Shown one piece after another: positions 1 through 14,379 of a stretch of DNA of 64,000 bases. The notes below the pieces were generated by a model. It was not told the origin of the DNA, searched no databases, and worked only from the letters and a program-made list of their open reading frames with translations. Each line of letters begins with the position of its first letter. The stretch's first letter is position 1. The position numbers and the translations under genes were made by a program. Origin of the DNA: Acridotheres tristis (Eukaryota; Chordata; Aves; Passeriformes; Sturnidae); the NCBI GenBank assembly GCA_037013685.1, contig CM072884.1, forward strand, positions 9,362,001 to 9,426,000, written 5' to 3'.

Positions 1-3000
1 TCCCCTTCCTCAGTTTATCCCTACTGCACCTAACTTGTGTCTATGTAACTGCTAGGAAAGGACAAAAGCAAGAATTGTCCAGCAATCTTTTCCTCTGTCT
101 CCCTTTCCCACGATACCTTCCCTGGTAGGTTTCAGGCAGGGCAAAGTCCAAAGGCACATCTGGCAATGACATTCTTTCTTTCTATTCAGATTGGTACCCC
201 TTGAGGATGGGCATGTGTGCTATAGCAAACGTGGCAGTGCACCCCTGCTGCACTCTGAGCAGAAATTATGACAGTCTGTCTGAGAAGTAGATAGAATTCT
301 CTCCCTCCCACTCCCCAGATGAATTGTGAGATAAAAGCTTAAAGAAAAAAAAGAGGCTAGTAGGTCAGGTTTTGTGTACTCTGCTTTCAAAATGATTATC
401 CTTGTCTTAAGAAATTTCTGGTTGAATAAGCTACAAATCACAGCTCTTTAAGGGAACATTGTATGGCTGGGTAGTCACGCTCCTTAACGTGTTACTTCAC
501 CTGCTGCAAATGAAACATAAAGTAGCTTTCAAAGCTGCACAGTGACATACATCTTCAGTTTCTAGGATGCTTCATTCCATTTCATCATAAAAGTGTGTTT
601 GCATTCAATTACTAACCTTTTGCATTCATACTACTACTCTAGAAAAATGTAAAGTTTTTTCTATAATACAAAATAATACAATATCCTCTATAATACAAAA
701 AGAGGATAACAGCTTGGACCTCATTTATGCAAGTTTTGTATTACATGGTCTGATTTAGTTATAAAACTATTTTGAAATTATTGTGGGGAACAGTTGGTGA
801 AATTGGTTGAACCAATTATAACTTCAATCCCATATTGTTATATTCAAAACACACAAAGTTCACCAGTGCTTGAAAACACATTGTACTTGGAAAACTATTA
901 ACTTTACTACAGATAAGTAAGTAAATCAAGAAAAGGAGAAGTAAAACCCTGAAAAATTCATGCTGCACAGAAAAATTTTGCTTTTTCTTATGACAGTTAT
1001 TAGCCTTCTGAAACAATTTGCACATCCAAGAAGAAATAATAATGACAAGCAGCCCTGAAGCCTTGTAGTGAGAGAAGAAAACAGCCTGTGAGCAACCTTT
1101 TTCCATGTATAAGGTCACTTGCTAATTTAATAGCAAAGATCTTGGAATTACATCTTGGAATCACTTGCACCAACAGTAATGCTAGTACCTCTTTTTGCTG
1201 TTGGTTTAAGGGAGATAGAAAAAATAATATTTTTTTATTGGGGGGGGAGAGACAATGTCTACAGCTGAAGCAGATTTTAAAACATATGAAAACTAGAAAA
1301 TGCAAAATCCAAGGCTTGCAATACAGCCACGTTTCCCTTTTCACAGCTCCTCAAGAAACTAGTAACAAGAATTATGTGGGAAAAGTATTTCTTTTTTAAA
1401 AAATATAGTGTTGATAAGATCAGTTATGTGAAAAGCCCTTTTGCAACGGGACCCTGTGCCTGCCAGGGCTTTGAAGTACTGCCTGCATTTGTTATGTTTT
1501 TTCCTTACAGAAAGCTCCCTGAAAATACCAAGAGGGCTTACAAAACCAAAGTCCAATTTGCATTGAGTTTGCTACCAGAACAAGCAATTTTTAAAACCCA
1601 GCAAAACTTGGATGACTAAAAGAGCAGGCTAGGCATATACTGAGGTTTCAAACAATGCCTCCTATTAACTGTGTCTCCAAGAGCAGGTCATTTTCATCAG
1701 ACTTGCTTAAAATTGCCATGAACAGCCAGGACAAAGCAAACGAGGAAACTTCTGCCACACCACTCACTCACCAGCTATTAAATGTCATCATATCTGTCAC
1801 AGCTTTGTTCAGAAGTATTTGGATTTTAGCCCAAGAGTCCTCACAGGAGGTGTGAGAGCAGCAGGTCCTGACCACACACTTGAGAGCCCAAAGAGGGTGG
1901 CAGAGTAGGCAGGAGGTGCTGCCAGTTCTATCATTTTTAGTCTGTTGCATCTACCTGCACAACCTCAGCCTGGGAAAAATAAAGGTAAGGGCACTTGTGG
2001 CTAAGTTGTCTTTTAAGAAGTCCTGGATCAGCAAAGCAGGAAGTTTTACATCACATCAGGCACCACCATATTAGATCAAAAACAACTAAATAAGAAATCC
2101 AAACTCCACTGGCAAAAAATCCTACACACTTCACACGGAACAAGATTTTGCCTAGAGACAAAAATTAGTAAAAGTACTACAAGTACTATTATAAAAAATA
2201 AACTCTATCAACTTTTTATGGGCAAAGATTATAAAATCAGTCAGCAACATGAAGAGTGCAGGGCAAGAAATGTCTGGTACTGCTACCTGTGACATCTTGA
2301 ATATCCAGACAGATGAACTGTATCTTTTTTTTTTTTCTTCTCTTAACTGAAGTATCCAAAGGTATGATAAATAAGCTTAGTTAAGAGTTAAAAAGCTCCT
2401 GTGGACACACCTAAATCACACTGAACAAAGTTTATTTGGACTTGACAGAAGTAATTACATATAAATTCATCTAAATCTATACAGGAGAACTGAACCTCAG
2501 AGCATCCACACTGAGATGCACCATTTTATATTAAAATCATTGAGAAATTTTATGAGTAAACAAAGTAATTGTTTTAAATAATTTTAAATTTCTATAGTCT
2601 GGTATCATACTAAAAAGAGTTTAAAACATCTGCAATCTTTTATTGTAGCTTAGGACAAGTAATCTAGTCCACAATTTTACCAAACTCTTGTATTCTAAAT
2701 ATACCATTATCTTCATTTTGACCTCATTTAAGTCATTCAAAAACTACAATATTGTTACTCTTTGTTTTTCATTGAAACAAAGTTCTTTGTTATTATTTTA
2801 AATTCTACAAACCTCTTCTCTAATGAAGAATTACAGACTCCTGCAAGACTAAATTCTGCAGCAATGTACTACCATGCACAGAGCAGCCCTTTTCTTTCCA
2901 GGTAAACCAAGTCAATGATGCAATTTCATCTTCATCACTATATTGCCTCACATTTGGTCATGTTCACACATAGGCACAATTCAGAACACATTCTGTAATT

Positions 3001-4239
3001 CCAACATGCCATTTTGCATAGCAAAGAAAATTATATTACACATTATTGATCAGGAGAAGTCAATTAGCTGGTAACCTTAGTACAAAATGCACAAAATTGT
3101 AAAAGTCGTCATTTGTAGGTCATATTCTCACACATACTTTAAACCATTAATGTGCTCCTAACTTCATACTCATGAGACACTACCTTAGTACACTCTAAAC
3201 AAAACAAATCATTATATAAACCTCTTTAACAAAGCAGTGCCCTGGAGGAATTAAGGAAAAAAAATAACTCCTAGAAACACTGTACAATTGCACAGTTCCA
3301 GTCTTATGATTTAGTACTGTAACCAACATTATAAACATCTCTGATAGCATTTTTATACTCTTTCACATGAAACATCCCACAATAGTGAAGATGATGATGA
3401 CAGGGGTCATTTTTACCCTTCTGTATCTAAAGGCTGATACAGAGTTGTGGCATTGAACAAGTTCAGTATTTACTGACGAAAATATTTCAGGTTAATACAC
3501 TATGAAATCTGATGGTTAGTAAAACAAATATGCCATCTGGTATGAATAATGCAAACTCATCACCAAAAATAATATAGGGTGTATACAGAACAAGAAGCTA
3601 TCTTCAGTGAACATGCTGCTTCCACACTTCACTAGATTTAGAGTGGTCATTGATGGGTGCTTTTTTGGGGTTTTTTTTAGCCCTTTCAGGAAATTAAAAT
3701 CCTCATGCTTTCCAAGCACTGAAAGAAAGCTAAATTACTTGCTGATTTTAGATTTTGCAAAGCAGGCTGATGTAAGCTGTGCAGGAAGTTAAAAATACAC
3801 ACTTGACAATTAATGCCATTGTCTCTTGAGAGGCAGGTGTGTTGTCCAGCGATATGAATGCCTCTAGAGTAATTATTCTTTACACCTTAACGAACAGGAT
3901 GGTAATTACACATAGGCATTCTGGGCACAGGGTTGTTCAGAGAGATTTAATATAGCTCACTATCACAAGTCTGCAAAAAGTAGCCTTCTAGATCAGCAGT
4001 TACCCTTAGATCACAAGTTAAGCCACAGTCATAAAGGATTAAAAGAAAGTTGACAGGATCTCTGCTAGAGATTGCATAGCCAATAATGCTTACTAGACTG
4101 CAACGTTTGTACTATATAACTAGGAGATTTTAGTAAGGTTTCTTGAAGAATTATTTGCTGAAAGTAACTAATCCTAGTGGTCTTTATTTACGTAGGCACT
4201 ACTGAAAAAAACCCCAAATAAGACAAAAAACCACCTCTC
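1..4239. other. non-coding AT-rich sequence, no gene seen
   Basis: No supported gene. The sequence is AT-rich with scattered short homopolymers (a G run near 1232-1238, a T run near 2323-2336) and stop codons in all frames at short intervals. One acceptor-like site (pyrimidine stretch then 'ttccttacag', ending 1510) is followed by a 35-codon open stretch to a stop at 1617-1619, but the peptide is unrecognisable and no matching upstream exon is visible. I read the block as intergenic or intronic. Confidence 0.7.
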
Positions 4240-4853
4240 TCACAGTTTCAGAGGTACTGCTTTACATGGCAGAGGGCAAAGTGAGGAAAGTGTGAAGGCT
4301 GTAATTTCTGGTACCACTGCCAACCCAGCCCAGTCTGCAAGCTGCTGGTTTTGCAACCCAAGAGTCTCAAACACAGATGTGCATCTTTTCCCCCAAGAAC
4401 AGCACAGCTGCACACAGCCCAGCATCACCTGAGTTCTTTCCTCAGCTGTGGTTTTCCTCATGGCCATCATCTCTGGAGGACTGAGGAGGTTTCCCACAGG
4501 AAACCCCACTGCTCTGTGGCTGGTTCTGTTCAGCTCCTGCCTCCGGGGCCATTCTGCCCTGGGCTTTGGTCTCAGATCCCACGGTTTTAAGCAAGACCAA
4601 GTTTGCATGGGAGTCCTCCAAGGTAAACACAGGTGTGCCAGGAAGAGGTTTCGTGGTTCAAAGCTGACACTATTCCCTCTTGGGGACAGATTAAAAGCAG
4701 GGCATTTCTTTTCCCCGTGAACTTCAATAGAGCCCTGAACCCGAGCCGATGTGGTGTTCTCCACCTCAGGGCTGGAGTGACACAGCACTGCACTGCTACG
4801 AGCCCTAGGGGTTTTGCTAAAGTCCTCCTGTTGTTGTAGGATCCAAATTCCAA
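4240..4853. other. locally GC-rich block with overlapping open frames, function unknown
   Basis: This block is visibly richer in G+C than its flanks and keeps several CpGs (for example near 4542, 4579, 4651, 4741, 4746 and 4799). Several frames on both strands are open at once. The longest is 182 codons on the minus strand (4788 to 4240), the longest open frame of the whole window. Its product has many Cys, Trp and Pro residues but no motif, signal peptide or domain I recognise. Overlapping open frames on both strands are what higher GC alone would produce, since stop codons are AT-rich. Alternatives are a non-coding RNA exon, a regulatory element or an old repeat. No function is assigned. 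Confidence 0.4.
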
Positions 4854-7800
4854 TTTATCTAATAACCATCTGCTTTCCTAAGAAAGGCTCTCCCATAGGT
4901 TCAATTTATTGAGTGCACACATTTACTTCCTGTGTGATATCGGTGCTATTAAAGAGTTATCTTTCACTCTGAAGACATACAATTTCATTGTGAAAGACAG
5001 TTGAAGTTTCTTGCAGGAAAGCAAAGCAGGACACTGACCAGAGCACAAAACCAAAAGCAGAATAAGTACACTAGGGTTTAAAATATTTATGAGAAAAAAC
5101 AAGCTTTGATCCATTTCAAGAAAAAGATGAATATTTCTTGCAGTAATGCAATTCCTCCTCCTTCCTATAGGCCCTACCATGATACATTTCATCAAATGTG
5201 CATGTAATTAATGCTTAGACGTTCAAGCATAAACTTTTTACAAGCATGAACTGTCATAAAGCATGCAAAATGACCCATTTGATAAAATGAAAAATCCTAT
5301 ACCAGCCAAGGCTTCATCTAAAGTGATGTTTCAGTCTGGGACTTTTGAGCCTCAAGAAAATCCAACAGTCCATCACACATCACTCATGTTGGCAGTGGCC
5401 TGAAAAGGTTAACAAAGACCAGTCATCCCTGCCCACCCTTAGTGCCACTCTTGGTGTTGACAATGTTCTTAGAGTGTACTACAGCAAATGCCCCCTTACT
5501 TTCCTGCCTAGACCACTGGGGGTTCTGAATCCAGCTCTGTGTATCATTTATTCATGAGAAATCTCAGCCTGGGCAGCCTCCCCACCCCCTATGCTGTGTC
5601 ACATCTCTCCACAAACATTCTCCTTACACATTTATTGCCTAGAAGCTTGCCTCCAAATTCTGTGCCGTATTACATGCACTGAGCAGAGATTTCCATGGAC
5701 TTTCAGGACTTTTGTCCAGGGCCTGCCTGTTTACAGAGGACGATCACAGCACAACTAAGTTTCTCGTACACCAGATAAAATCTGGAGAGACATACTGTTT
5801 TGATTCTCCCCTTAAATCTAGTTTGATAAATTATTCAGTGCTCAAGTACTATTCTGGCTTAATTAATTTAATTAAATCATTACACTGAACAGCTATAAGA
5901 GCCTGAATACATCTGCATGAGTTTAATATCCCCTACACTAGCTCGGGGATATTCTGTTCTGAGAAAAACATTGCCCTCCAGCAAAAGGAAGAACAGTATC
6001 ACTTAATCTCAGCAGCAGCACGGTGGTGCTGGCTTAGTCTGTGGTTCCTCTGGTGTATTGCTGTGCATAAGCCCTCTCTTAATTAGAGCCAACTATCAAC
6101 TGAAATAAGCATATACAACCCACCCACCCAGCTCCCAGGAACATTAGAAGTGATATCCAAACTATGATGAACCTCTACAGTAAATGGGAAAATTGAATGC
6201 ACTTTCTCCCAGGAGTCTCATCTCTGGGTGGGCTTTGTCAGGGCCAGGTTGCAGTTTATACTCTCTTATGCAATGGACACAGAGATACAGGGAATTTAAC
6301 CCTACAATAATGTTTTTGCCTTCACATGAAGATATATTCCCCCAAGTAGATAACACAAAACCAGTGTGTATTTCCTTAAATTGATGTCCTTTCTTTTCCC
6401 CGCAAAACATTCCTTTTACTCCATCAGCATCTCCAGCACAATTCAGGACTTTTGTTCACATGTGTCTGGGCTTCAAAATACGTCCTTTCCAGCTTTCCAC
6501 ATCTGATGAGTGGTCAACAACCTAAAGAAACCTCCTACTTTAAACTCATGCCATTTTGCTCTTTGCATTCTGCCCTACTCTGCATGTTCTGGGAGCCTCT
6601 CCTGGTTTATGTATCTCTTTGAAAGTAACTCTGGAAAACCCCTACTAGTCACAATTAACACGAAACATTAAAACAAGCATCATCCTCCGTGAAACATGAC
6701 TTTCACTATGTTAGAATGTTTCCAGCACATACAAAAGTGACAGACCAAAGGCTTATGGGATACACAGACTTCTTTTTTCAAGTTTCAGATAAACATAGAT
6801 AAAGTCATTACAAAGTTATGCCAATGGACTGGACAGAATGTGATTGTGTTCCCATGCTGAAAGGACTGGAGCATTTCTGAAGGCAGACAGAGGCTATCAG
6901 CAGATTTACAGCAGGGCTGGAGAAACTGACCTCCTTGTGAGTGACCTCGCTGGATGGACAGGGCAGTCTAAGCCTGAACAGAACCCTTGGAGCAGCTGTG
7001 TTATATTACAAATACTTTCTAATCCAGACTGACTTTAGCTAAAGCAGTAACAAACACAAATCCCATCGTACTAAACAACATGTGCAATTAGAACTCACAG
7101 GTTGTACACAGGTTGCTCAGCTTCCCTATGGAACAGGATCCCAATTAATTTTCATCCAACACGAGTTACAAAATGGGAAAAAGAAGCTCCTCATATGCCT
7201 AATGATAAGGGAGGATATCTTTTGGGAGACTGGCTGATTGTACTGAAACTAGTAAGACTCCTAAACAGATGTTACTTGACCTCTTCTGCAGGATTTAAAC
7301 CACAGCTAGGGTTAGTGATAATTCAGGGAACTGTTTTCTTTTTGTGGTATGACTCTTTCCTACAGTAATTATTTAATGTTTGCATATTTCATTGCACAGA
7401 GGATCCAAGTCACCACTGGAGAGGAAAAGCACATGTTATGAATGCATGAAAAGCCGAGGAGTGAAAATCTTCATATCCCCAATCTCCTAAACTAACTTAA
7501 CTTCTGCACCAAATCTCTTGGCTGCATTTTTTCCTGTGGCCAAAATTTCTCTTTTAGGCACGTGAATGAATCAATTTCTCAGAAACAGAACTATGCTGGA
7601 ATCTCACAAATGCATTCCTAAAGGATGTTTAAAGATTACTTCAGTTCCTGCTCTCTCTCCTCTCCTGTATTTTTTTCCTTTCCCATTTGCTGCTTACACT
7701 TAAAGCTGTATTTCAGCTGCACATTATTAGCCTGCAGTCCCGATGAAAGGCAAATCACATATCTCCTGTACCTGCTCAGCAACTTTCTAGACACAACAAC

Positions 7801-8299
7801 AAAAAATTAATTCAAATTAATTCACCGCATGAATAAATCTAAAAACCAAACAGCGTTGATAAAGCACTATTGATAAGAAATCCGTCAAAAATCTGTCAAA
7901 GCAAAGAGGAGAGGAGTAGAGGAGGAGGCTGGCAAAAGAGCTCTGCAAACTGCTTGCCCCTGGCAACTGTGGACTCCCAGCAGTGAGGCTATACAAGTGA
8001 ATAGATGTCCCTTTCCATCTAGAGCACACTGAAGAATTGGGACTGCTGTAATTTGGAAAAAGTATACTTTGATTTAGTCACCAGGTAAACATCACACATA
8101 CCTTGAAGGGAAAGAAAAAAAAAAAAAAAGTCACTCATCAAAGGTTTAAGAGGTTGCCCGGAGCTACAGCTTACAGAGTGAACAATCCTTATCAAGTTGC
8201 AGCTTTGAACTGGGTTACTGCTAAAACAAAGCCCTACTGCTGGAAAGCCATCAGAGAGTTACCTTTTTGTGGTGCTGCATCCTCCTTACAAGTGGCTTT
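4854..8299. other. non-coding AT-rich sequence, no gene seen
   Basis: Ordinary AT-rich sequence with only short unrelated open frames. It contains a homeodomain-like AT palindrome stretch (TTAATTAATTTAATTAA near 5859-5875) and an A-rich run near 8111-8129. No repeat family, RNA gene or exon could be identified. Confidence 0.7.
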
Positions 8300-8610
8300 C
8301 TAGTAAACGTAAGATTAAATGTTCGCTCTAGATCTCATCAACACTAAACACAAGGCTGAAATGCCCGTGGCTCACTTCCAGGCGGCAAATTAGGGAGTAA
8401 TCGGTGGTGTAACTCCAAACAAGGCCTGATGCTTTTATCGACTGCATCACCATCTCATGCAAAACCTAATGTTCAGTCAATAGCTCTCGTTGGAGGGGAG
8501 CCACTAACTCAGTGTTCCTGTCAGTATCCCTTATCTCATTACAAATGGGCTGCAGTCAGAACAGCTCTATCTCCTCAGCACAGTCCTCAGCTGCAACTTT
8601 CAGCAGGGGC
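8300..8610. promoter_or_regulatory. candidate conserved non-coding element
   Basis: The texture here differs from the flanks: balanced base composition, no simple sequence, and about seven CpGs between roughly 8306 and 8489 (near 8306, 8322, 8366, 8382, 8401, 8439 and 8488), in a window where CpG is generally rare. Retained CpGs outside a CpG island, with no codon structure, are typical of constrained regulatory DNA. No frame is coding-like. That it is an enhancer is inference: it needs cross-species alignment. It could also be unremarkable unique sequence. Confidence 0.3.
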
Positions 8611-11200
8611 TGACCTACACAGGCTGCTGTTCTGCAGCTGTCTGAGCCTGCTCCTTCTAAATATTCCCCTTCTACTACTCCTGCTATTTTTGTGCAAAGC
8701 ATACAGTCATTCAAAACCACCACTTCAGTAATGGCAAGGGAAAATTACAGTTTCAAAACCTCTGGAAACATCCAGTTTGGATGGACAGTTCATACAAATT
8801 ATAAGCAAAGACCTAGTTTGCAGAAGCTGAAATAGGGAAAATTAGCAAGGTATGCATTTTGGTTTGCTTTGTAACTGCATGGTATATATGGTATGGGTAA
8901 AGCCAATCACACAAAACTGCCCTATGTAAAATGCCACACACTTTTAGCTGTCTCCCAGCCACAAAAGCACGTCTCATATTGCATAGGCTAAATGTGATTT
9001 TAAATAAAGATAAGATTCAAAGGTGAAAAAAAACGTATCACAGCCTTGAGCAATCCTTTAATTGTTGTTTGATACTCTCCATAGATAGAAGCTATTGCCC
9101 TGTTTTAGGGGAAGGTCTCTCCTTAAACTAAGTGAAGGAAAACAGAAATCAGAGTGGATGTGACAAATTCTCTATAAGCACAAAGCTCTTTAAAACAACC
9201 TTTTGTCTTTCCCCCCCCCACCTTTCCTTTTTGTTTTCCCACTACTGGAATCCATTTCCCTCAACTGAGACGGTAACACAGAACTGCCCCATAAAGACTG
9301 GCACTTAGGTCTCTCTTCTTTCAACAAACAGGAGTTGCAAATTCCTTTCAAAACAGAAAGAGAAGCAAACGTGTTTACAAAAGTGAGATGAGTAACTTAA
9401 CACAGCTTGAGCCCAGAGAGCTCAGCATTTGGAGTTCTCACATGGAAGACAGGAGCCCTCTGTTTGCAGTGCCTCTGACTTGGTTATTTCCCCTCAGCAC
9501 AGGAATGATTCAAAAAGTCCTTAATGTACAGGGCAAAGACCAAAAATTAGTGATGAAGCTCAGTCTTCTATGAGGAAGCCAAGCAGCCAAAAATTTCCTA
9601 AGTGTTAAAGATACCTTGAAGGTTTTAACTGTGAGTTTTACTGTTTAACCAGCTTTGAGAATAAAAATGTAATTCAGAGACTAACAAGCTTTACTGATCT
9701 TTTTCTATACGTAATGGTACAGGTACAGAGGAAACTGCTCATATTAGAGCATTGTAGTGAAGAAGCAGACACAACAGGGATAAAACAGGAGAAGAAAAGT
9801 ATGATGAGTCTCTTAAAATCAATATGAGTATTTTCCACTAATCCTACTGGAGCTTATGAAAACTCACTGCAGGAAAAGTAAAATCATAGTGAATCATCAG
9901 AGAATCCAAAACTACCGAGTTTGTTGTCTACTGCCATATTTTGCAATATGTATAATTATACCATGTTACTGGCTCATCAGGAAAAAAAACCACAAAAATA
10001 AATTTTAAAAAGACACCAGAATTAATTTGGAAAATTCCATACCATCTCTGCCTTTTTTAACATAACTGAAGCCTAGAGATAAGTCAGTGAAAAGGCTAAG
10101 TAGACATAACTACCTAAATATTATGAACTACCATTTTAATAAAGAAAGCAAGCAGTACTGGCTGTGGAGATTTCCTAATAAACTCAGTTAATCCGGGAAG
10201 TGAAGTTCATTTTCTGAATTACGATTTCAATCCAGGACAAAGATATAGTGGCCTCTCTTCTCTTAAAGCTGACCAGAAACAAAGGCAGAATAATATAGAC
10301 TTTGATTAACCAATTCAGAAAGCACAATAGACTCCATCTCTGCCCTTCCCCAATGTTTGTGTGCTGTCAGATTAGTTCTTCAGGTAATGTAACCTTCCCC
10401 TCAGATGCATTCCGGGCCACTATAGTTGTAACATGAATAAGAAGGAAGAAAGATAACAAATTTAGCAGACCTTCAACTCATCAGGAGGACATTTATTTAC
10501 AAACAAAGGATGAGAAGCAAGAAAAGAGCAAAGGGAAATCATAGAGGCAAGGGCAGATACAGAGCCCTAGATTCCAGAACTGGTATTAGCCACAGTTGGG
10601 CTGAAGAGAGTTTATGTGCTCAGTCATCCTCACACCGAGATAACTGTGGAAAACCACCACTTAAACTGAGTGTGAAATATTTTACAATACTGATAGCAAA
10701 GTAACTGCATAACTTACCTTTCTACATTTATACTATTGTTTTCTACTTTAATGTCTATGACTTCACATCAGCCCAGTTTCTGTGTTACTTGGATAACTAA
10801 GATTTAAGAAATATTGTTCACTATCATAATTCTCTCGTTTACCCACAAAATTGCTGAAAAAAGATGCTTTCTGCACGATGAAGTTTAATGCAGTCCTTTG
10901 TCCTCTACTGATTACAGAGTGAAAAATTATAATTATGCAATCAGAATAGAGGAGTGACAAAGTCAAAGCCCGAGATTTATATAAGGTCTGAAATAAAGGA
11001 ACTCACATTTAAACTACCTTTTTACCTGATATATACAAGCTAGTGATCCTGAGACACTAAAACCAGTGCAAACTACCTTGAGAGCAAGACACACATATTT
11101 TTGGGTGGCTAAGCAAAACATTCCTTCCATCAGGCTCAGTGCAAATACACCAAGGTTAATCCTATTTTGCTGCATAATGCATGTACTGTTTTCATTATGA

Positions 11201-11205
<5 letters not shown>
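8611..11205. other. non-coding AT-rich sequence, no gene seen
   Basis: No supported feature. AT-rich unique-looking sequence with a short C run near 9212-9219 and scattered A runs. The open frames are short and have no recognisable product. Confidence 0.7.

Positions 11206-11250
<45 letters not shown>
11206..11250. repeat. (TA)n microsatellite
   Basis: About 22 uninterrupted TA dinucleotides, flanked by 'tgtac' on the left and 'aatcttgc' on the right. A pure, uninterrupted array of this length is expected to vary in length between individuals. Confidence 0.95.
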
Positions 11251-11253
<3 letters not shown>

Positions 11254-14200
11254 CTTGCTTTTCCATTTAGTGACAAATTTCTAATCTGCAAAGCATTTAT
11301 AAAGGAAAAGGCTATGGGCATTCAGATTTCTCTGACATAAACCTCTATTAAACTTGGCTAATCAATGGAACAATAGAAAACCTAAAGGCCATTTTCCTAA
11401 ACCTAACCAAGTCAGTCAGGAATACTTGGCATGTTATCTACATATGAATACACTGCTCTGTTATGTTGAGTATACGGGTTTGTAGAAAGCTAAGGACAAA
11501 GCTGCTTCAGTAAATTTAAGAAGGATTTCAAAATTCAGTTAAAAAAGACTGAAACATTCATTCCATTTAGCATCTAAACCACTACTAATTAAACAAAAAC
11601 AACAAAAAGCCAGGAAAAGTTTATCTCCAAATTCTTTTAAAACTACACATGCTAAACAAAGAGGCTTTTCAGTCTACTGATGTCTGTTCTACCACAATAT
11701 AAATTTTAAATAAAAGAGCATCATAATGAGTACATCTTGTAATTATTTTACTTGAAGTTTTTTTTTGGTGAAAAATAATCTGGTGCTAAAAAATTAAAAA
11801 AGAAAAAAAAGTAAACTAAACATGATTCTCTTCTTTTGATATCAATGTGCAATATCACTATGTTAGGAAATAAAATGTTTGATCTCCCTGGATGGATAGA
11901 GCGAAACTCAAGTCCTCCCCAAAGACAAAACGCCAGAGAGCCCAAAATACCTCTGTCATGAATCTTCTGGCCACTCATCTGCAAACTTATCTTTTCAGGA
12001 TCAGTTTTCTGACAGTTAGCTGATGAGTAACTTCTTACACACATTCTGCAGCCTTGGCTATTTCTGCCCAAATTATTTATTAGCACCCACACACTGTGAA
12101 GGAAAGCAACTTTATAACAAAACAGCATTATGAAAATCATTGGAGGCACCATTTCACTCTAAATCAATTCTACCATTCTTACAGCAATACTTGTACTTCA
12201 CAGGTGTCCTGTGTTTCAAACAAGTACTGAAGGCTGGTTTCACATTTGGAGGCTCTGTTAGATTCAGAAAATTCAAATCTGAAGGGTCAACATTAATTTT
12301 GGAATCATACTGCTGACTAAAAATGAACAGTATGTTATTATATTATAAATGACTGTTGAGATTTGCTGTGATCACAAGAGATAAGGAAAAGCATCTAGAT
12401 TTGAGAATAATTCCTCTCGCTTTCACTCTCTGTGGGTTTTCTTTTCTATACACAGGCAGATTAAAAAACTGAAAGAACTTCTGTGACCTAGAAAAAATGG
12501 CAAGAGAACTTAAGGCAAGTATATTATTAAACAACAGTCAACTTAAAAAAGAAAAAAAACACAAAAAACCCAACAAACCCAGAACAAACAAAAGGCACCT
12601 TTGAGCAGCTCTCCCAGATGATGTAGATGGAAAAATATTTTATTGAATTTTTGTTGCCTTGTTTCTAAACCCCTCAAGTTTACTCTTACTATATACGCAT
12701 AGATTAGAAACCTTTCATGCTCATGAAGCCTCTATTTTCAATTTTCAAGAGAATTAGAACTGTAGGAAGAAAAGTTTTCTCCTGCTGAGACACTGACCTG
12801 CAGCACCAATTCCAGCAGTAGTAAAATGATGCTTCCTAACACATAAGATGGGTTACAGTATGAATGTTTTAGAGACAGAGATGATCTTTGGCTAGTTACA
12901 TAATGGAGGAAGATTTTTTGAAATAAATAAATTTTTAAAAACCGCCAACAATCCTGTAGAAAACTGTCTTGTTCCTTTTCGAACTAAAAAAGGAAAATCA
13001 TGCATACGACTGCCAAGGAAAAAACCTCCTTTGTGAAACTGGAATAATGGCAGGGAGGGGCACTTTTAAGCCAAAGTTGCAACAGGTAATATGCATCTGC
13101 AACGAGCAAGCAATAAACAAGTAACCAGTAATCTTTCTTTTGAAATCGATTATTTTTGTGAGAAAGTAGCATGTCAGACACAATAGCTTACCTTTTTTCT
13201 TAAGTTGTTTTCCTCAAGTCCTGCTAATGAACTGAACAAGTGTTAATTCAAAATTAGCCATCTAAAGGGTTTCAGGAGTCAAGGGAAGCATGAGACGAAT
13301 AACACAGATGATCTTAGAAACCAAAGGTGTTCCTTCAAGAACCTGCAAACTCATTTGTAGGAGCTGTTATGTGCTGAATGAGTGAAGATGAAAATGAAAT
13401 GTTCTGATTACTTCAAAAACTTGCAACTGTATATGAAATCTACCTTAGAAAAAAATGCATTCAAGAAAGAAAGGTGCAGCTCTCTTTTTCCAGCAGTGTT
13501 TTGTAGCACCTGAAGGCTAAGAGGATGGCTACCAGATCGTATGAGAGACTAAACAACTGATGTACAATTTGTAAGGATGACAATATTGCCTGTCAGTTAA
13601 GAAGAAAAGTGTTACAAGCCCTATTTCAGTTTGGCAAATCTTACAGAATCCCTACATATCTTTTCAAATTACTTACAAGCTTAAACCAAAACTCATTAAG
13701 ACTAATTATTTTGAGACACGAATTGCCCAGCTTTCAGTAGTTTGACCATCTAAAGCTTCCCTAGACTATTTAGTAATTCTAGAATGATGCTCAAATTAAG
13801 CACCCACAAATGGCAGTTATGAAACTGCCATTATTTTCAGTTCTGTTTACAAGTATGGCCATTAAAGCACACACCCAACCTTTAATAAAATTGCCTGGAT
13901 AATAACAGAGTAGCATTCCCCCACCGTTTTGAGAACAACACTTATTTACACTGTAAATGCTATAAAAAACCCTCTACTTAATGTAGCAGAAATTAATATT
14001 TAAGAAACACTGTCAATCAGAAATCTGAACTTTCACCTGAAGATGTATTGAGATCATTAAGTCTGAACAAATGCATGCCTTGAATAATTTGGTAATAATA
14101 GGGCATTCTGTACCTTGTCTATAAAATCTTTTTTTTTTTTTTCTGTATCACATCTAACTGCAATAATGCTGCAGATCCAATTGATGTGAAAGAAAGACTG

Positions 14201-14379
14201 CACAATGCTACCATTTTGAAAATAGAAACTGCTGGTAGTCTCATGTCTTCTGTCTTCTTTTACTTTAACCTTGGAAGCCTCTTGAAAGCACAGCACAAAA
14301 GCTTTCAGAACTGCTAACAGTCATTTCCACACGGCTCAGTCTACAATGTCAGTTTACTCTGTCTTGTTATCTGACATCT
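11251..14379. other. non-coding AT-rich sequence, no gene seen
   Basis: No supported gene. Open frames up to 134 codons (minus strand, 12152 to 11748) contain a poly-Phe/Lys stretch that comes from simple A/T-rich DNA and show no domain. A T run lies near 14130-14142. No known repeat family was recognised. Confidence 0.65.

Noticed and set aside
1511..1619. Possible terminal coding exon after a good acceptor site
   Set aside because: Only 35 codons, unrecognised, and without a visible upstream exon or a convincing polyadenylation signal nearby.
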